Part shown: one piece after another, positions 37,376-47,041 of the stretch
Numbering within the stretch: position 1 is the stretch's first letter
How the letters are laid out: each line of letters opens with the position of its first letter
Assembly: GCA_000949895.1 (NCBI GenBank)
Contig: JWIT01000003.1
Coordinates: 186,001 to 250,000 of the forward strand
DNA length: 64,000 nt
Direction: 5' to 3'
From: Agrobacterium arsenijevicii
GTDB taxonomy: Bacteria > Pseudomonadota > Alphaproteobacteria > Rhizobiales > Rhizobiaceae
Notes under the pieces: generated by a model
What the model was told of the DNA's origin: nothing
The model's input: only the letters and a program-made list of their open reading frames with translations
Database searches by the model: none
Program-made: the position numbers and the translations under genes

Positions 37376-38548
37376 TCAAGTCTGTTTTGCCCGGAAAACA
37401 AAACGGAAGCCATAAAGCACCACGTAAAGCCCGAAAAACACGGCAAGCGCCCAGGCGAAACCATCGGTGCCCGCAACATCCATGGAAATGCCAACGGCCT
37501 GCGGTCCGGCAATCGTGCCCATGGCGTAACAGAAGATGAAGGCGGCATTGGCGGCGACCAGATCGGCACCTTTCAGGCGCGAACCGAGGTGGGTGAGGCC
37601 GACGGTATACATGCCGGATACGAGGCCGCCCCAGAACAGGAGCAGGGCCGCCACGAGGATCCATCTGTCCACCAGCAGGGGCAGCGCCAGCGTGCCACAG
37701 ACGCCCGCAAAGGCCATCAGCGCCAGCATCGTGCGCCGGTCCTTCATCCGGTCCGACAGCAGGCCGATCGGTATCTGGAAGACCATGTTGCCGATGCCCA
37801 TCACGGTGAGGAGAAGTGCGGCCTGCGATTCGTTGAAGCCTTCACGGGTGGCGTAAATGGGAAAGAGCGAGAGACCGCCCGCCTGCACCGCGCCAAACAC
37901 GAAAGCCGCCGCAGACGCCATCGGCACCAGCCAGATATAACGGGCGAAATGGTGGTTCGGTCTTTCGCTCAGCTCCGGGCTTTCGCCGCGCGCCAGGAAG
38001 ATAGGGATCGCGGCAAGCAGGATGATCGCGGCGCCAACCAGAAAGGGCATGATTCCCTCGCTGCCTACCACGGAAAACAACAGCGGGCCGACCGCAAAGC
38101 CGACCGCAAGGCCGGTGGCGTAGATGCCAAGAACCATGCCGCGTTTTTTCGGCGGCGCGGTCATGTTGATCCAGTATTCGGAAAGGATGAACAGCGTGGT
38201 GGTTGCGCCATGGAAGACTATCCGCAGCGGAAACCACATCCAGAAGGCGTCGGCGAAATAAAAGCAGAGCGCACTCAGTGCCGAAACGACGACCGCAAAC
38301 AGCATCGTTCGAGCCACGCCGAAGTCATGGGCGATCTTGCTGGTCACCGAGGCGGCCATCATCGCCGCGACGCCGGCCATAGCCGAATTCACCCCGATCA
38401 TGGTGGAGGAGATGCCGCGTTTCTCGAGGATGATCGACAGGAGCGGCAGGCCAAGGCCGATTGCCACGCCAACCGCACTGATGGCGGAAATGGCGGCGAT
38501 CAGTGAGGGCCAGTGAATGGCGTCCGCTTCGCATTTCATTTGTGACAT
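37376..38548 (-). CDS. major facilitator superfamily transporter
   Basis: A 390-residue inner-membrane transporter with about twelve hydrophobic spans in two halves, with a short cytoplasmic loop in the middle (ARGESPELSERPNHH, near residue 215). It resembles the YcaD/Bcr-like MFS branch. Substrate is unknown. It begins 8 nt after the NUDIX gene, so it belongs to the same transcript, and rpmG lies 89 nt downstream. Confidence 0.88.
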   Translation of the reverse strand: MSQMKCEADAIHWPSLIAAISAISAVGVAIGLGLPLLSIILEKRGISSTMIGVNSAMAGVAAMMAASVTSKIAHDFGVARTMLFAVVVSALSALCFYFADAFWMWFPLRIVFHGATTTLFILSEYWINMTAPPKKRGMVLGIYATGLAVGFAVGPLLFSVVGSEGIMPFLVGAAIILLAAIPIFLARGESPELSERPNHHFARYIWLVPMASAAAFVFGAVQAGGLSLFPIYATREGFNESQAALLLTVMGIGNMVFQIPIGLLSDRMKDRRTMLALMAFAGVCGTLALPLLVDRWILVAALLLFWGGLVSGMYTVGLTHLGSRLKGADLVAANAAFIFCYAMGTIAGPQAVGISMDVAGTDGFAWALAVFFGLYVVLYGFRFVFRAKQT

Positions 38549-38556
38549 GACGGCCT

Positions 38557-39225
38557 TTATACAAAGTCTCGAATGAATCGGCCGTGGCGCGTGAAATAGA
38601 GCCGCGCGGGGCTTTCAAAGGGCAGTGACGGATCACCTATCATGAGTTTTGTGACATCTTCGAGAACCGTGCGTGTGATTTTCGGCATGTTCAGACCGGA
38701 AAGCTCTGTCATGTCAAGCCATTGCACGTTGTTCAGCTCGTCGGAATCCCTGATTAGCCGGGTATCCAGCCGCAACTCGTCGGCATAACTGCAAAAGAAT
38801 CGCGTGTCGTAGCGTCTGATATTGCCGGGCGGGGTGATGGCGCGCGCCACATATCGAAAACGGGAAAGGTCCGGACCGCCTCCGTCCATACCCATATCCA
38901 CACCGGTTTCCTCGACAAGCTCGCGTGCGGCGGCAAGCGCCAGCGCCCGTGCTCCGGCAGCGCTCAGGCGGCGTGCGGCAGAGGTGGTGAGGCTGTGCAG
39001 CACGGCGGGGTGCAGATCGCTGGAAAAGGGCAGGGCGTGATCGCGAGGATCGCGTTTGCCGCCGGGAAACACATAAGCACCGGGCATGAAGACATGGGCG
39101 TTGCTGCGCCGGCCCATCAGCACCCGAATTGAAGGGCCGGAGCGGTCGAACAGGATGATCGAGGCGGCATCGCGCGGCCGCAGGGGGCCGCCCGCCGATT
39201 CGGCGTTCGTGGGAGGCTGGGACAC
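38557..39225 (-). CDS. NUDIX hydrolase
   Basis: Nucleoside-diphosphate-X hydrolase, 222 residues from a GTG at 39225. The GTG follows CAGGAG at 7-nt spacing, and the first residues would be MSQPPTN. The NUDIX core RELVEETG is present, but between the opening FPGG and this core lie about 45 residues rich in Ala and Ser instead of the usual short spacer; this resembles the NUDT7/NUDT19-like (CoA or acyl-CoA type) layout. Substrate not known. The frame is open further upstream, but that part overlaps the DUF983 gene. Confidence 0.85.
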   Translation of the reverse strand: MSQPPTNAESAGGPLRPRDAASIILFDRSGPSIRVLMGRRSNAHVFMPGAYVFPGGKRDPRDHALPFSSDLHPAVLHSLTTSAARRLSAAGARALALAAARELVEETGVDMGMDGGGPDLSRFRYVARAITPPGNIRRYDTRFFCSYADELRLDTRLIRDSDELNNVQWLDMTELSGLNMPKITRTVLEDVTKLMIGDPSLPFESPARLYFTRHGRFIRDFV

Positions 39226-39245
39226 CTGCAAGCTCCTGTCCGCCG

Positions 39246-39689
39246 TCAGTGGGAGGAGCCGTCTATCTGCGCTTTTGGCTGCTTCCCATCGAAGCCGTGC
39301 ATCCGGAGCGCCCATTGCAGGCCGATGACGCCACCCTTGATCGGCTGCAGCGTCAAAAGCGCGGCCAGAATGGTGATCGGCACCCAGATGGCGAAGTGCA
39401 CCCACATGGGAACGGAAAGCACGAGATCGGTCATCATGAAACCGCCAACGGCGATGTGGCCGATGATGACAATGGAAATATAGGGCGGCAGGTCATCGGA
39501 GCGGTGATGATGCATTTCCTCGCCGCAGGCCGCACAGGCGTCCACCGGCTTCAGAAAGGCCCGGAACAGGCGTCCGCTGCCACAGGCCGGACAACGGTTG
39601 GCCATGCCCCGCATTATCGAGCGGCCAAGCGGTCGCTCCGCGCTGTTGTCTCCGAAGGTGACTGTTTCCGAGCCCTGATTTGCACTCAT
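39246..39689 (-). CDS. DUF983 family membrane protein
   Basis: A 147-residue protein with two CxxC motifs near the N-terminus (CPACGSG at 33-39 and CAACGEE at 51-57), which suggest a small zinc ribbon, and two hydrophobic spans (about 75-95 and 100-118). This is the DUF983 layout. Function unknown. It sits between rnr (44-nt gap) and the NUDIX gene (20-nt gap). Confidence 0.88.
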   Translation of the reverse strand: MSANQGSETVTFGDNSAERPLGRSIMRGMANRCPACGSGRLFRAFLKPVDACAACGEEMHHHRSDDLPPYISIVIIGHIAVGGFMMTDLVLSVPMWVHFAIWVPITILAALLTLQPIKGGVIGLQWALRMHGFDGKQPKAQIDGSSH

Positions 39690-39733
39690 CCCTGTAATCC
39701 TTCTCCCGTTCTTAACCGCTTGCCGCGGTCTTG

Positions 39734-42088
39734 TTACCGTCGTCCTCTCGGCGGTCGCGTTCCGGGCTTGGCTGAAGGACGCGATGTCCGCCGGCCTGCC
39801 TTGTGGAACGACCGCGCGCCGACCGGCATCTTGCGCCCGGGGCTCAGCATTTCAAAGCGTAATGCACCCGCCAGAGGCACCGCTTCCGCAAGCCGCACCT
39901 GAACCGTGTCGCCAAGCTGATAACCGAGACCCGTCTTTTCCCCCGTCAGAGCCTGATGCGCCTCGTCGTAGAGGAAATAATCGGTTCCAAGTGTAGATAT
40001 AGGAACAAACCCGTCGGCACCAAACTGCGGCAGCGCGACAAATAGTCCCGCCTTGGTGACACCGGCAACACGGCCATCGAATTCTTCACCGACGCGTTCG
40101 GAAAGATGGTGCGCGATCAGCCGGTTGATGGTGTCACGCTCGGCAGCCATGGCGCGGCGCTCGAAGGTCGAGATTTCGGCGGCGATGTCGTCCAGCGTTG
40201 CCTCTTCCTGCGGGGTGATGCCACCTTCGCCGAGGCCGAGCGAGCCCACCAGCGCGCGATGCACGATCAGATCGGCATAACGGCGGATCGGCGAGGTGAA
40301 ATGCGCGTATTTCATCAGGTTGAGGCCGAAATGGCCGATATTTTCAGGGCTGTAGATCGCCTGGCTCTGGCTGCGCAGCACCATCTCGTTGACCATGATC
40401 TGATGTGGCGTGTCGAGTGCGCGTGCCAGAATGCCGTTGAAGGAATTGGCGCGCATCGCCACGCCCTTGGCCATGGAAATGCCGATCGTGCCGAGGAATT
40501 CGCGCAGCACCTCCTGCTTGGAAAGCGTCGGGGCATCGTGCACGCGGTAGACCAGCCGCTGCTTTTTCTTTTCCAGCGTCTCGGCGGCGGCGACATTCGC
40601 CTGGATCATCATTTCCTCGATCAGCTTGTGCGCGTCGAGACGTTCGGGAATGACGACCTTGTCCACCGTGCCGTCGGGCCTGAGCTGGATCTTGCGCTCC
40701 GGCATGTCGAGTTCCAGCGGCTGGCGGCGGTCGCGTCCGCGCTTCATCACCGCATAGGCGTGCCACAGCGGCTTGAGGATGGGCTCCAGCAGCGTGCCGG
40801 TCTTGTCATCCGGGTTGCCGTCGATGGCCGCCTGCGCCTGTTGGTAGGACAGTTTGGCCGCACTCTTCATCATGATGCGGTGGAAAGTGTGACCCGCCTT
40901 GCGGCCTTCCTTGGAGAAGGTCATCCGCACCGCAAGTGCCGGGCGGTCGACGCCTTCCTTCAGCGAGCAGAGATCGTTGGAGATGCGTTCCGGCAGCATC
41001 GGCACGACGCGGTCGGGGAAATAGACCGAGTTGCCACGCTTCAGCGCCTCGCGGTCGAGCGGCGCTGCGGGCCGCACGTACCAGGACACATCGGCGATGG
41101 CGACGGTGACGATGACACCATCAGGATTGTCGGGCGAGGGGTCCAGTTCGGCATAGACCGCGTCGTCATGGTCCTTGGCGTCGGCCGGATCGATAGTGAT
41201 GAGCGGCAGGTCGCGCCAGTCCTCGCGGTGCGACATGCTGGCAGGCTTGGCGGCATCCGCCTCGGCCAGAACATTCGGCGGGAATATATGCGGAATACCG
41301 TGGGCATGGATCGCGATCATCGAGATCGCCTTTTCCGAGGCCACGGAGCCAACGACCGACAGAACCTTCGCCCGCGTCAGGCCATAACGGCCGCTATTGC
41401 GCGAGGTTTCCACCTCGATCAGGTCGCCGTCCTTGGCGTCGCCGACGCCATCGGGATCGATGACCATTTCTTCGCCGCGCCGGTCGATCGGCATCAGGCG
41501 TCCACCGCCGCCTTCCGTTTCCTTGAACACGCCAAGCAGCGCGTTCTGGCGACGGTCTATCAGCTTGACGACGCGGGCGGTATAGGCCGGGCCGACGCTG
41601 TCCTTGGAGGGGAAGATCTTTGCCAGAATGCGGTCGCCGAGACCGGCGGCCGGGGCTTTTTTGCCGCGATCCTGCGACGACTGGCGAATGAGCACGGCAG
41701 GAGCCGCGCCCTGATCTTCGGGCCATTCGGCTGGCCGGCCAATCAATTCGCCGTCCTTGTCGCGGGTGGTGATATCGAGAACCGTCACCGGCGGCAGGCC
41801 ACCCGGCCGCGTCAGCGTCTTGCGGGTCTTCTGCACCATACCGTCGGTTTCAAGCTCCTTCAGCAGCGACTTGAGCACGATACGGTCGTCGCCCTTCAGC
41901 CCGAAAGCCTTGGCGATTTCGCGTTTGGAAGCTTGCTGCGGATGCTCCGCGATGAATTTCAGCAATACCTCGCGGGAAGGCACCTCGCCATGGATGATGC
42001 CTTCACCTTCGTTTGCCCGCTTGCCGCGCCCGGTACGTCCGAAGCCGTCACTGGCGGAACCCTGTCTCTGACGCGGCGCCTTGCTCAC
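39734..42088 (-). CDS. rnr: ribonuclease R
   Basis: 3'-5' exoribonuclease, 784 residues. Order of domains: N-terminal winged-helix region, cold-shock-like OB folds, the catalytic RNB domain (DPADAKDHDDAV near residue 300 holds the metal-binding aspartates), an S1 domain, and a basic tail rich in Arg, Lys and Pro. The start overlaps the topA stop by 4 nt, so the two are translationally coupled. Confidence 0.96.
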   Translation of the reverse strand: MSKAPRQRQGSASDGFGRTGRGKRANEGEGIIHGEVPSREVLLKFIAEHPQQASKREIAKAFGLKGDDRIVLKSLLKELETDGMVQKTRKTLTRPGGLPPVTVLDITTRDKDGELIGRPAEWPEDQGAAPAVLIRQSSQDRGKKAPAAGLGDRILAKIFPSKDSVGPAYTARVVKLIDRRQNALLGVFKETEGGGGRLMPIDRRGEEMVIDPDGVGDAKDGDLIEVETSRNSGRYGLTRAKVLSVVGSVASEKAISMIAIHAHGIPHIFPPNVLAEADAAKPASMSHREDWRDLPLITIDPADAKDHDDAVYAELDPSPDNPDGVIVTVAIADVSWYVRPAAPLDREALKRGNSVYFPDRVVPMLPERISNDLCSLKEGVDRPALAVRMTFSKEGRKAGHTFHRIMMKSAAKLSYQQAQAAIDGNPDDKTGTLLEPILKPLWHAYAVMKRGRDRRQPLELDMPERKIQLRPDGTVDKVVIPERLDAHKLIEEMMIQANVAAAETLEKKKQRLVYRVHDAPTLSKQEVLREFLGTIGISMAKGVAMRANSFNGILARALDTPHQIMVNEMVLRSQSQAIYSPENIGHFGLNLMKYAHFTSPIRRYADLIVHRALVGSLGLGEGGITPQEEATLDDIAAEISTFERRAMAAERDTINRLIAHHLSERVGEEFDGRVAGVTKAGLFVALPQFGADGFVPISTLGTDYFLYDEAHQALTGEKTGLGYQLGDTVQVRLAEAVPLAGALRFEMLSPGRKMPVGARSFHKAGRRTSRPSAKPGTRPPRGRR

Positions 42089-44769
42089 GATTCTGCCTTC
42101 TTGGGTTTGGCTGCGGCCTTCGGCTTGGCAGCCGTCTTGCTTTTCGTTGCGGCCTTGGCTTTCGTTGCCTTCGGCTTTGCGGCGGCGTCGCCATCGGCCT
42201 TCTTGGCAGCTGGCTTCTTGGCTTTGACGGGCTTGCCGCCGGTTCCGGTCTTGGCGATGCGCTCGGCAATCAGCACCAGCGACTCGTCCAGCGTCACCGA
42301 TGCGGGATCCTGCCCCTTTGGAATGGTGGCGTTGACCTTGCCCCAGTTGACGTAAGCGCCATAACGCCCGTCACGGACGGTGATCGGGCCGCCATCGGGA
42401 TGGTCGCCCAGTTCCTTCAAGGCCGCAGGCGTGCCATTGCGGCCGCGTCCCGGTCCCTTGCTCTGCTTTTCGGCAATGACGGTGACGGCGCGGTTGAGGC
42501 CGATCGAGAACACGTCCTCGATGCTTTCGAGGTTCGCATAGGAACCGTCATGCAGCAGGAAGGGTCCGTAGCGGCCAAGGCCGGCCGAAATCATCTTGGC
42601 CGTTTCCGGATGCTTGCCGATATCGCGCGGCAGGTTGATGAGCGCCAGCGCCTTTTCGTGGTCGATGTCCTCAGGCTTCCAGCCCTTGGGCAACGAAGAC
42701 CGCTTGGCTTCCTTGCCGTCGCCGCGCTGGATATAGGGTCCGAAACGGCCAGAGCGCAACGTCAGTTCTTCACCGGTCATCGGATCGGCGCCGAGTGCTT
42801 TCGGCTCGTTCGATGCCGAGGCTTCAGATTCCGAACCGTCGGAGGTGAGCTGACGGGTGAAGTTGCATTCCGGATAGTTGGAGCAACCGACGAAAGCGCC
42901 GTATTTACCGAGCTTCAGCGAAAGATTACCGGTGCCGCAAACCTGACAGATGCGCGGATCGGAACCGTCTTCGCGCTTGGGGAAGACCAGCGGGGCCAGA
43001 ACCTCGTTCAGCGCGTCGAGCACGTTGGTGACGCGCAATTCCTTGGTATCTTCGATCTGCGCGAAGAAATCCTTCCAGAAATCGCGCAGCACCTGTTTCC
43101 AATCCAGCTCGCCCGCCGAAATACGGTCGAGCTTTTCTTCCAGATCGGCGGTGAAGTCGTATTCGACATATTTGGCGAAGAAGCTTTCGAGGAAAGCCGT
43201 CACCAGCCGTCCGCGCGAATGGGGAATGAGCTTGCGCTTGTCGATGACGATATATTCGCGGTCGCTCAGCGTCTTCAGCGTCGCCGCATAGGTGGAGGGA
43301 CGGCCGATGCCGAGTTCTTCCATCTTCTTGATGAGCGAGGCTTCCGAATAACGCGGTGGCGGCTCGGTGAAGTGCTGGCTGGCGTTGATCTTCTGCTTGG
43401 CGAGGTTCTCGCGCGCATTGATCTGCGGCAGACGGCCTTCGTCGTCACCGTCGTCGCTCTGCTCGCCATCTTCCTTCTGGTCGGTATAGGCGGCGATGAA
43501 ACCGTCGAAACGGATCACCGAACCAACGGCGCGAAGCCCCGCCGTTTCGCCGGCCTTGTCCGCCAGGATTTCTACCGTGGTGCGTTCGATTTCGGCCGAC
43601 GCCATCTGGCTGGCGATGCCGCGCTTCCATACCAGGTCATAAAGACGCAGCTGGTCGGGATCGAGGAAACGCTTCACCTGATCCGGCGTGCGGTTGAAAT
43701 CGGTCGGGCGGATCGCTTCATGCGCTTCCTGGGCGTTCTTTGCCTTGGTGGAATAGAAGCGTGCCTTTTCCGGCACATAGCGGTCGCCGAATTGCTCACC
43801 GATGGCACGGCGTGCAGCATCGATCGCTTCCGGCGCCATCTGGACGCCGTCGGTACGCATATAGGTGATCAGACCGACGGTCTCGCCGCCGATGTCTATA
43901 CCTTCATAAAGCTTCTGCGCCACCTGCATCGTCCGCGAGGCGGAAAAGCCCATACGCGAAGACGCAGCCTGCTGCAGTGTCGAGGTGGTGAAGGGCGGGC
44001 CGGGATTACGCTTGACGGGTTTTGCCTCGACCGTGTCAACGACATAGGTCGCGCCTTCCAAGAGCGCCTTCAGGCGGTTGGCATCATCACCGGTCTTGAT
44101 CGAGCGGCTTTGCAGCTTCTTGCCATCGGCGGAAACGAGCTTCGCCTCGAACTCGTCACCGCGCGGTGTCTTCAAAAGCGCGCTGATGTTCCAGTATTCC
44201 TCGGAGACGAAACGTTCGATCTCGGATTCGCGGTCGCAGACGAGACGCAGCGAAACGGACTGCACGCGGCCGGCGGAACGGGCGCCGGGCAGCTTGCGCC
44301 ACAAGACCGGCGACAGGTTGAAGCCGACGAGATAATCCAGCGCACGGCGGGCGAGATAGGCGTCGACCAGCGGCACGTCGATGTCGCGCGGGTTCGCCAT
44401 GGCGTCCAGCACCGCCTTTTTGGTAATGGCGTTGAAGACCACGCGCTTTACCGGCTTGTCGCCGAGAACGCGCTTCTTCTTCAAGAGATCAAGCACATGC
44501 CAGGAAATCGCTTCACCTTCGCGATCCGGGTCGGTTGCGAGAAACAGGCCGTCGGAGTCTTTCACCGCGTCGGCAATGTCCTTCATACGCTTGGCGGATG
44601 CGCTATCGACCTCCCAGGACATTTCGAAGTCCTGGTCGGGCAGCACAGATCCGTCCTTGGCGGGAAGATCCCGGACGTGGCCAAAGGATGCAAGAACCTT
44701 GTAGCCGGGACCAAGATACTTGTTGATCGTCTTGGCTTTGGCCGGAGATTCTACGACGACGACATTCAT
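42085..44769 (-). CDS. topA: DNA topoisomerase I
   Basis: Type IA topoisomerase that relaxes negative supercoils, 894 residues. The Toprim domain starts at VVVVESPAKAKTINKYLG (catalytic Glu7). The active-site tyrosine lies in GLITYMRTDG near residue 303. A zinc finger (CQVCGTG...CSNYPEC, about 620-650) is followed by zinc-free repeats and a tail of Lys/Ala repeats (KPKAAAKPKK) that should bind DNA. The ATG at 44769 gives the normal N-terminus; a longer open frame upstream is not used. Confidence 0.97.
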   Translation of the reverse strand: MNVVVVESPAKAKTINKYLGPGYKVLASFGHVRDLPAKDGSVLPDQDFEMSWEVDSASAKRMKDIADAVKDSDGLFLATDPDREGEAISWHVLDLLKKKRVLGDKPVKRVVFNAITKKAVLDAMANPRDIDVPLVDAYLARRALDYLVGFNLSPVLWRKLPGARSAGRVQSVSLRLVCDRESEIERFVSEEYWNISALLKTPRGDEFEAKLVSADGKKLQSRSIKTGDDANRLKALLEGATYVVDTVEAKPVKRNPGPPFTTSTLQQAASSRMGFSASRTMQVAQKLYEGIDIGGETVGLITYMRTDGVQMAPEAIDAARRAIGEQFGDRYVPEKARFYSTKAKNAQEAHEAIRPTDFNRTPDQVKRFLDPDQLRLYDLVWKRGIASQMASAEIERTTVEILADKAGETAGLRAVGSVIRFDGFIAAYTDQKEDGEQSDDGDDEGRLPQINARENLAKQKINASQHFTEPPPRYSEASLIKKMEELGIGRPSTYAATLKTLSDREYIVIDKRKLIPHSRGRLVTAFLESFFAKYVEYDFTADLEEKLDRISAGELDWKQVLRDFWKDFFAQIEDTKELRVTNVLDALNEVLAPLVFPKREDGSDPRICQVCGTGNLSLKLGKYGAFVGCSNYPECNFTRQLTSDGSESEASASNEPKALGADPMTGEELTLRSGRFGPYIQRGDGKEAKRSSLPKGWKPEDIDHEKALALINLPRDIGKHPETAKMISAGLGRYGPFLLHDGSYANLESIEDVFSIGLNRAVTVIAEKQSKGPGRGRNGTPAALKELGDHPDGGPITVRDGRYGAYVNWGKVNATIPKGQDPASVTLDESLVLIAERIAKTGTGGKPVKAKKPAAKKADGDAAAKPKATKAKAATKSKTAAKPKAAAKPKKAES

Positions 44770-44936
44770 GTTTTTTTCTCTGGGAACTGGTCCGTTAATA
44801 TAGCCGGATTGCAACCGAGTGTCGCAACAAGGCCTCTTTATAATTCGACATGGACAGGTAATGCGCGCTGGTCAAGAGGCAAGGCCGATTTTATCGCTAC
44901 GTGCAGTCTGCAACCAATGGTTTCCGTATGATTGTA

Positions 44937-44964
44937 TTGCAATCTTTGGTGAATTAGTTATGAT
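44937..44964 (+). promoter_or_regulatory. possible promoter of the small + strand gene at 45029
   Basis: TTGCAA (44937-44942), a 16-nt spacer and TATGAT (44959-44964). It lies in an AT-rich patch that stands out in the dprA-topA gap. Confidence 0.4.
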
Positions 44965-45028
44965 TGGAAACATCATTCAATTTCTACTCAAAGCTCTTCA
45001 TTTCAGGCTGTATTCGCAGGATAAATAT

Positions 45029-45259
45029 ATGGTCCCCGACGTAACAAACAATAAGGCCTATAATGAGGGAACCCGGGAGAATTTAGCCTATATCCGGCAG
45101 ATGCTCGCGGAACTGAGGCTGGTCGCCAATCGCGAGGGCGCCGATATGCTGTGTTACCTGATTGAAATGGCCTATGTGGAAGTTGGCGATATTCAGAGCG
45201 GGCAGCGCAAGCTTTCAATCCGCGAGGAGCGAAACCCGCCCCCCGGCATGCCGGTTTAG
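45029..45259 (+). CDS. hypothetical 76-residue protein
   Basis: A small soluble protein: MVPDVTNNKAYNEGTRENLA..., helical by appearance (ENLAYIRQMLAELRLVANREGADMLCY within residues 16-43), with a polar C-terminus. I recognise no family by name; the composition resembles small helical proteins conserved in rhizobia. CAGGAT lies 8 nt before the ATG, and a good promoter is upstream. Its last 45 nt overlap the 3' end of dprA on the other strand. Confidence 0.6.
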   Translation: MVPDVTNNKAYNEGTRENLAYIRQMLAELRLVANREGADMLCYLIEMAYVEVGDIQSGQRKLSIREERNPPPGMPV

Positions 45260-46354
45260 CCGCCCGGCAATATCGAGTTCCAGAAGCACCATGTGAACGG
45301 TGGCCGCGGAAAACCCCGTATGGCGAATGATATCGTCCGTTTCGACGGGCGAGTGACCGAGGGCGGCGGCAATGACGCTGCGCTCATCATCCCTGGGTGG
45401 TGACATCTCCGTATCGGCAATCGGTTCCTCGACCGTGCGGTCGAGGGGCAATTGCGGTTCCATCAGCGGCCGCAGCGCATCGAGAATGTCGGCCGCACCC
45501 GTGGTCAGCATCGCGCCTTCCTTGATCAGCCGGTTGGTGCCTTCACAACGCGCGTCTAGCGGGGAGCCCGGCACGGCGAAAACCAGCCGTCCCGCTTCGC
45601 CGGCAAGCCGCGCCGTGATCAGCGAACCGGAACGTTCCGCCGCTTCCACGATGACGACGCCGAGCGAGACGCCCGCGATCAGCCGGTTGCGGCGGGGAAA
45701 ATCCCGCGCGCGTGGTTCCCAGCCGAAGGGCATTTCGCTGATCGTCGCGCCACCCTGTTCGTAGATGTCCTGCAAGAGCCCGAAATTTTCCTGCGGGTAG
45801 GGGCGATCGAGACCACCCGCCAACATGGCCACCGTGCCGGTTGCAAGGCTTGCCCGGTGCGCCGCCGCATCTATACCGCGCGCCAGCCCGGAAGCGATCG
45901 TATAGCCCGCACGACCGCAGTCGCGTGCCAGCATCGCGGCAAATTTCGCGCCGTTGATCGAGGCATTGCGGGATCCGACGATGCCGACGCATGGTCGTGT
46001 TGCGGTGGATGCCGACCCCTTCATGGCGATCAGCGGCGGCGCGCCGTCCAGCTGTCGCAGGGCGGGCGGATAGTCCGGCTCACCGAGGCCGACGAAACGC
46101 GCGCCGAATCTTTCAGCCGTTTCGATTTCACCTTCCACTTCCGCCTGCGTGGCGATGCGCGGACTGCGTGACGAGCCGCCGCGCCTTGAAAGCTCGGGCA
46201 GGGCATCGAGCGCCTTTTCGGCGCTGCCGAAATGATTGATGAGTTCGCGGAAGGTAACGGGGCCGATATTGTCGCTGCGGATCAGCCGCAGCCAGGCCAG
46301 CCGCTGCCGCGCGGAAAGCTCTATGCCCTGCCGTTTCGTTTCCTCATGCGGCAT
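45215..46354 (-). CDS. dprA: DNA-processing protein DprA
   Basis: Loads RecA onto incoming single-stranded DNA in transformation; also known as Smf. It has 379 residues from MPHEETKRQG: an N-terminal SAM-like part, a Rossmann domain (GIVGSRNASINGAKFA from residue 124, SGLARGIDAAAH, FPRRNRLIAG) and a C-terminal winged helix of the DprA_WH type. It is 22 nt after plsY. Its presence does not by itself show natural competence. Confidence 0.94.
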   Translation of the reverse strand: MPHEETKRQGIELSARQRLAWLRLIRSDNIGPVTFRELINHFGSAEKALDALPELSRRGGSSRSPRIATQAEVEGEIETAERFGARFVGLGEPDYPPALRQLDGAPPLIAMKGSASTATRPCVGIVGSRNASINGAKFAAMLARDCGRAGYTIASGLARGIDAAAHRASLATGTVAMLAGGLDRPYPQENFGLLQDIYEQGGATISEMPFGWEPRARDFPRRNRLIAGVSLGVVIVEAAERSGSLITARLAGEAGRLVFAVPGSPLDARCEGTNRLIKEGAMLTTGAADILDALRPLMEPQLPLDRTVEEPIADTEMSPPRDDERSVIAAALGHSPVETDDIIRHTGFSAATVHMVLLELDIAGRLNRHAGGRVSLLAD

Positions 46355-46376
46355 GGCATATCCTCGAAAACGGGCT

Positions 46377-46994
46377 TCAGCCCTTTTGCCCGATCCTGCT
46401 TTCCGTGCCCGCCAGAAGCCGTGCGATGTTTTCACGGTGTTTCCACCAGGAAATCACGCTCAGCACCGTCACCAGCAAGGCCGTTTTTTCAGGTCCGAGG
46501 ATCCAGAGGGCCACCGGGATCACAAGCATTGCCAGCAACGCCGACAGCGAGGAATAGCGGGTGATGAAGGCGGTTGCGAGCCAGATCAGCGCAAAGGCCA
46601 GCATCATCAGGGGGGCTGCGCCAAGAAGTACACCGATATAGACGGCAACGCCCTTGCCGCCCTTGAAGCCGAGCCAGACCGGAAACAGATGGCCGAGAAA
46701 TGCGAAGAAACCGGCAACCAGCGAAGCCTCGTAACCCCAGAGCGCATTGGCGACGAGCACTGCCGCCGTGCCCTTCAGCGCGTCAAGCAGCAAAGTCGCA
46801 GCGGCGAGCTTCTTGTTACCGGTACGCAGCACGTTGGTGGCGCCGATATTGCCGGAGCCGATCTTGCGCACATCCCCCAGCCCCGCCATGCGGGTGAGGA
46901 TGAGGCCGAAGGGTATCGAGCCGAACAGATAGCCGATCAGCGCCGCGAGCGCGAGAAGGGCAGGCGCCGTTTGCCAGTCAGTCAAAACACTCAT
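46377..46994 (-). CDS. plsY: glycerol-3-phosphate acyltransferase PlsY
   Basis: Uses acyl-phosphate to make lysophosphatidic acid, the first step of phospholipid synthesis. It has 205 residues and about five spans. The signatures are [33 protein letters not shown], and [20 protein letters not shown] (the second and third active loops). It lies between pyrC' (47-nt gap) and dprA. Confidence 0.95.
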   Translation of the reverse strand: MSVLTDWQTAPALLALAALIGYLFGSIPFGLILTRMAGLGDVRKIGSGNIGATNVLRTGNKKLAAATLLLDALKGTAAVLVANALWGYEASLVAGFFAFLGHLFPVWLGFKGGKGVAVYIGVLLGAAPLMMLAFALIWLATAFITRYSSLSALLAMLVIPVALWILGPEKTALLVTVLSVISWWKHRENIARLLAGTESRIGQKG

Positions 46995-47041
46995 TCAACG
47001 TTCCCTCTGTCGCGCGCCCGCGTGATCCTGTGTCCGTGATC

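Noticed and set aside
40106-42355. A 749-codon open frame antisense to rnr
   Set aside because: Overlaps the complete RNase R gene, with no ribosome site and no recognisable motif.
42013-44931. A 972-codon open frame antisense to topA
   Set aside because: Same codon-position shadow; topA motifs fix the real strand.
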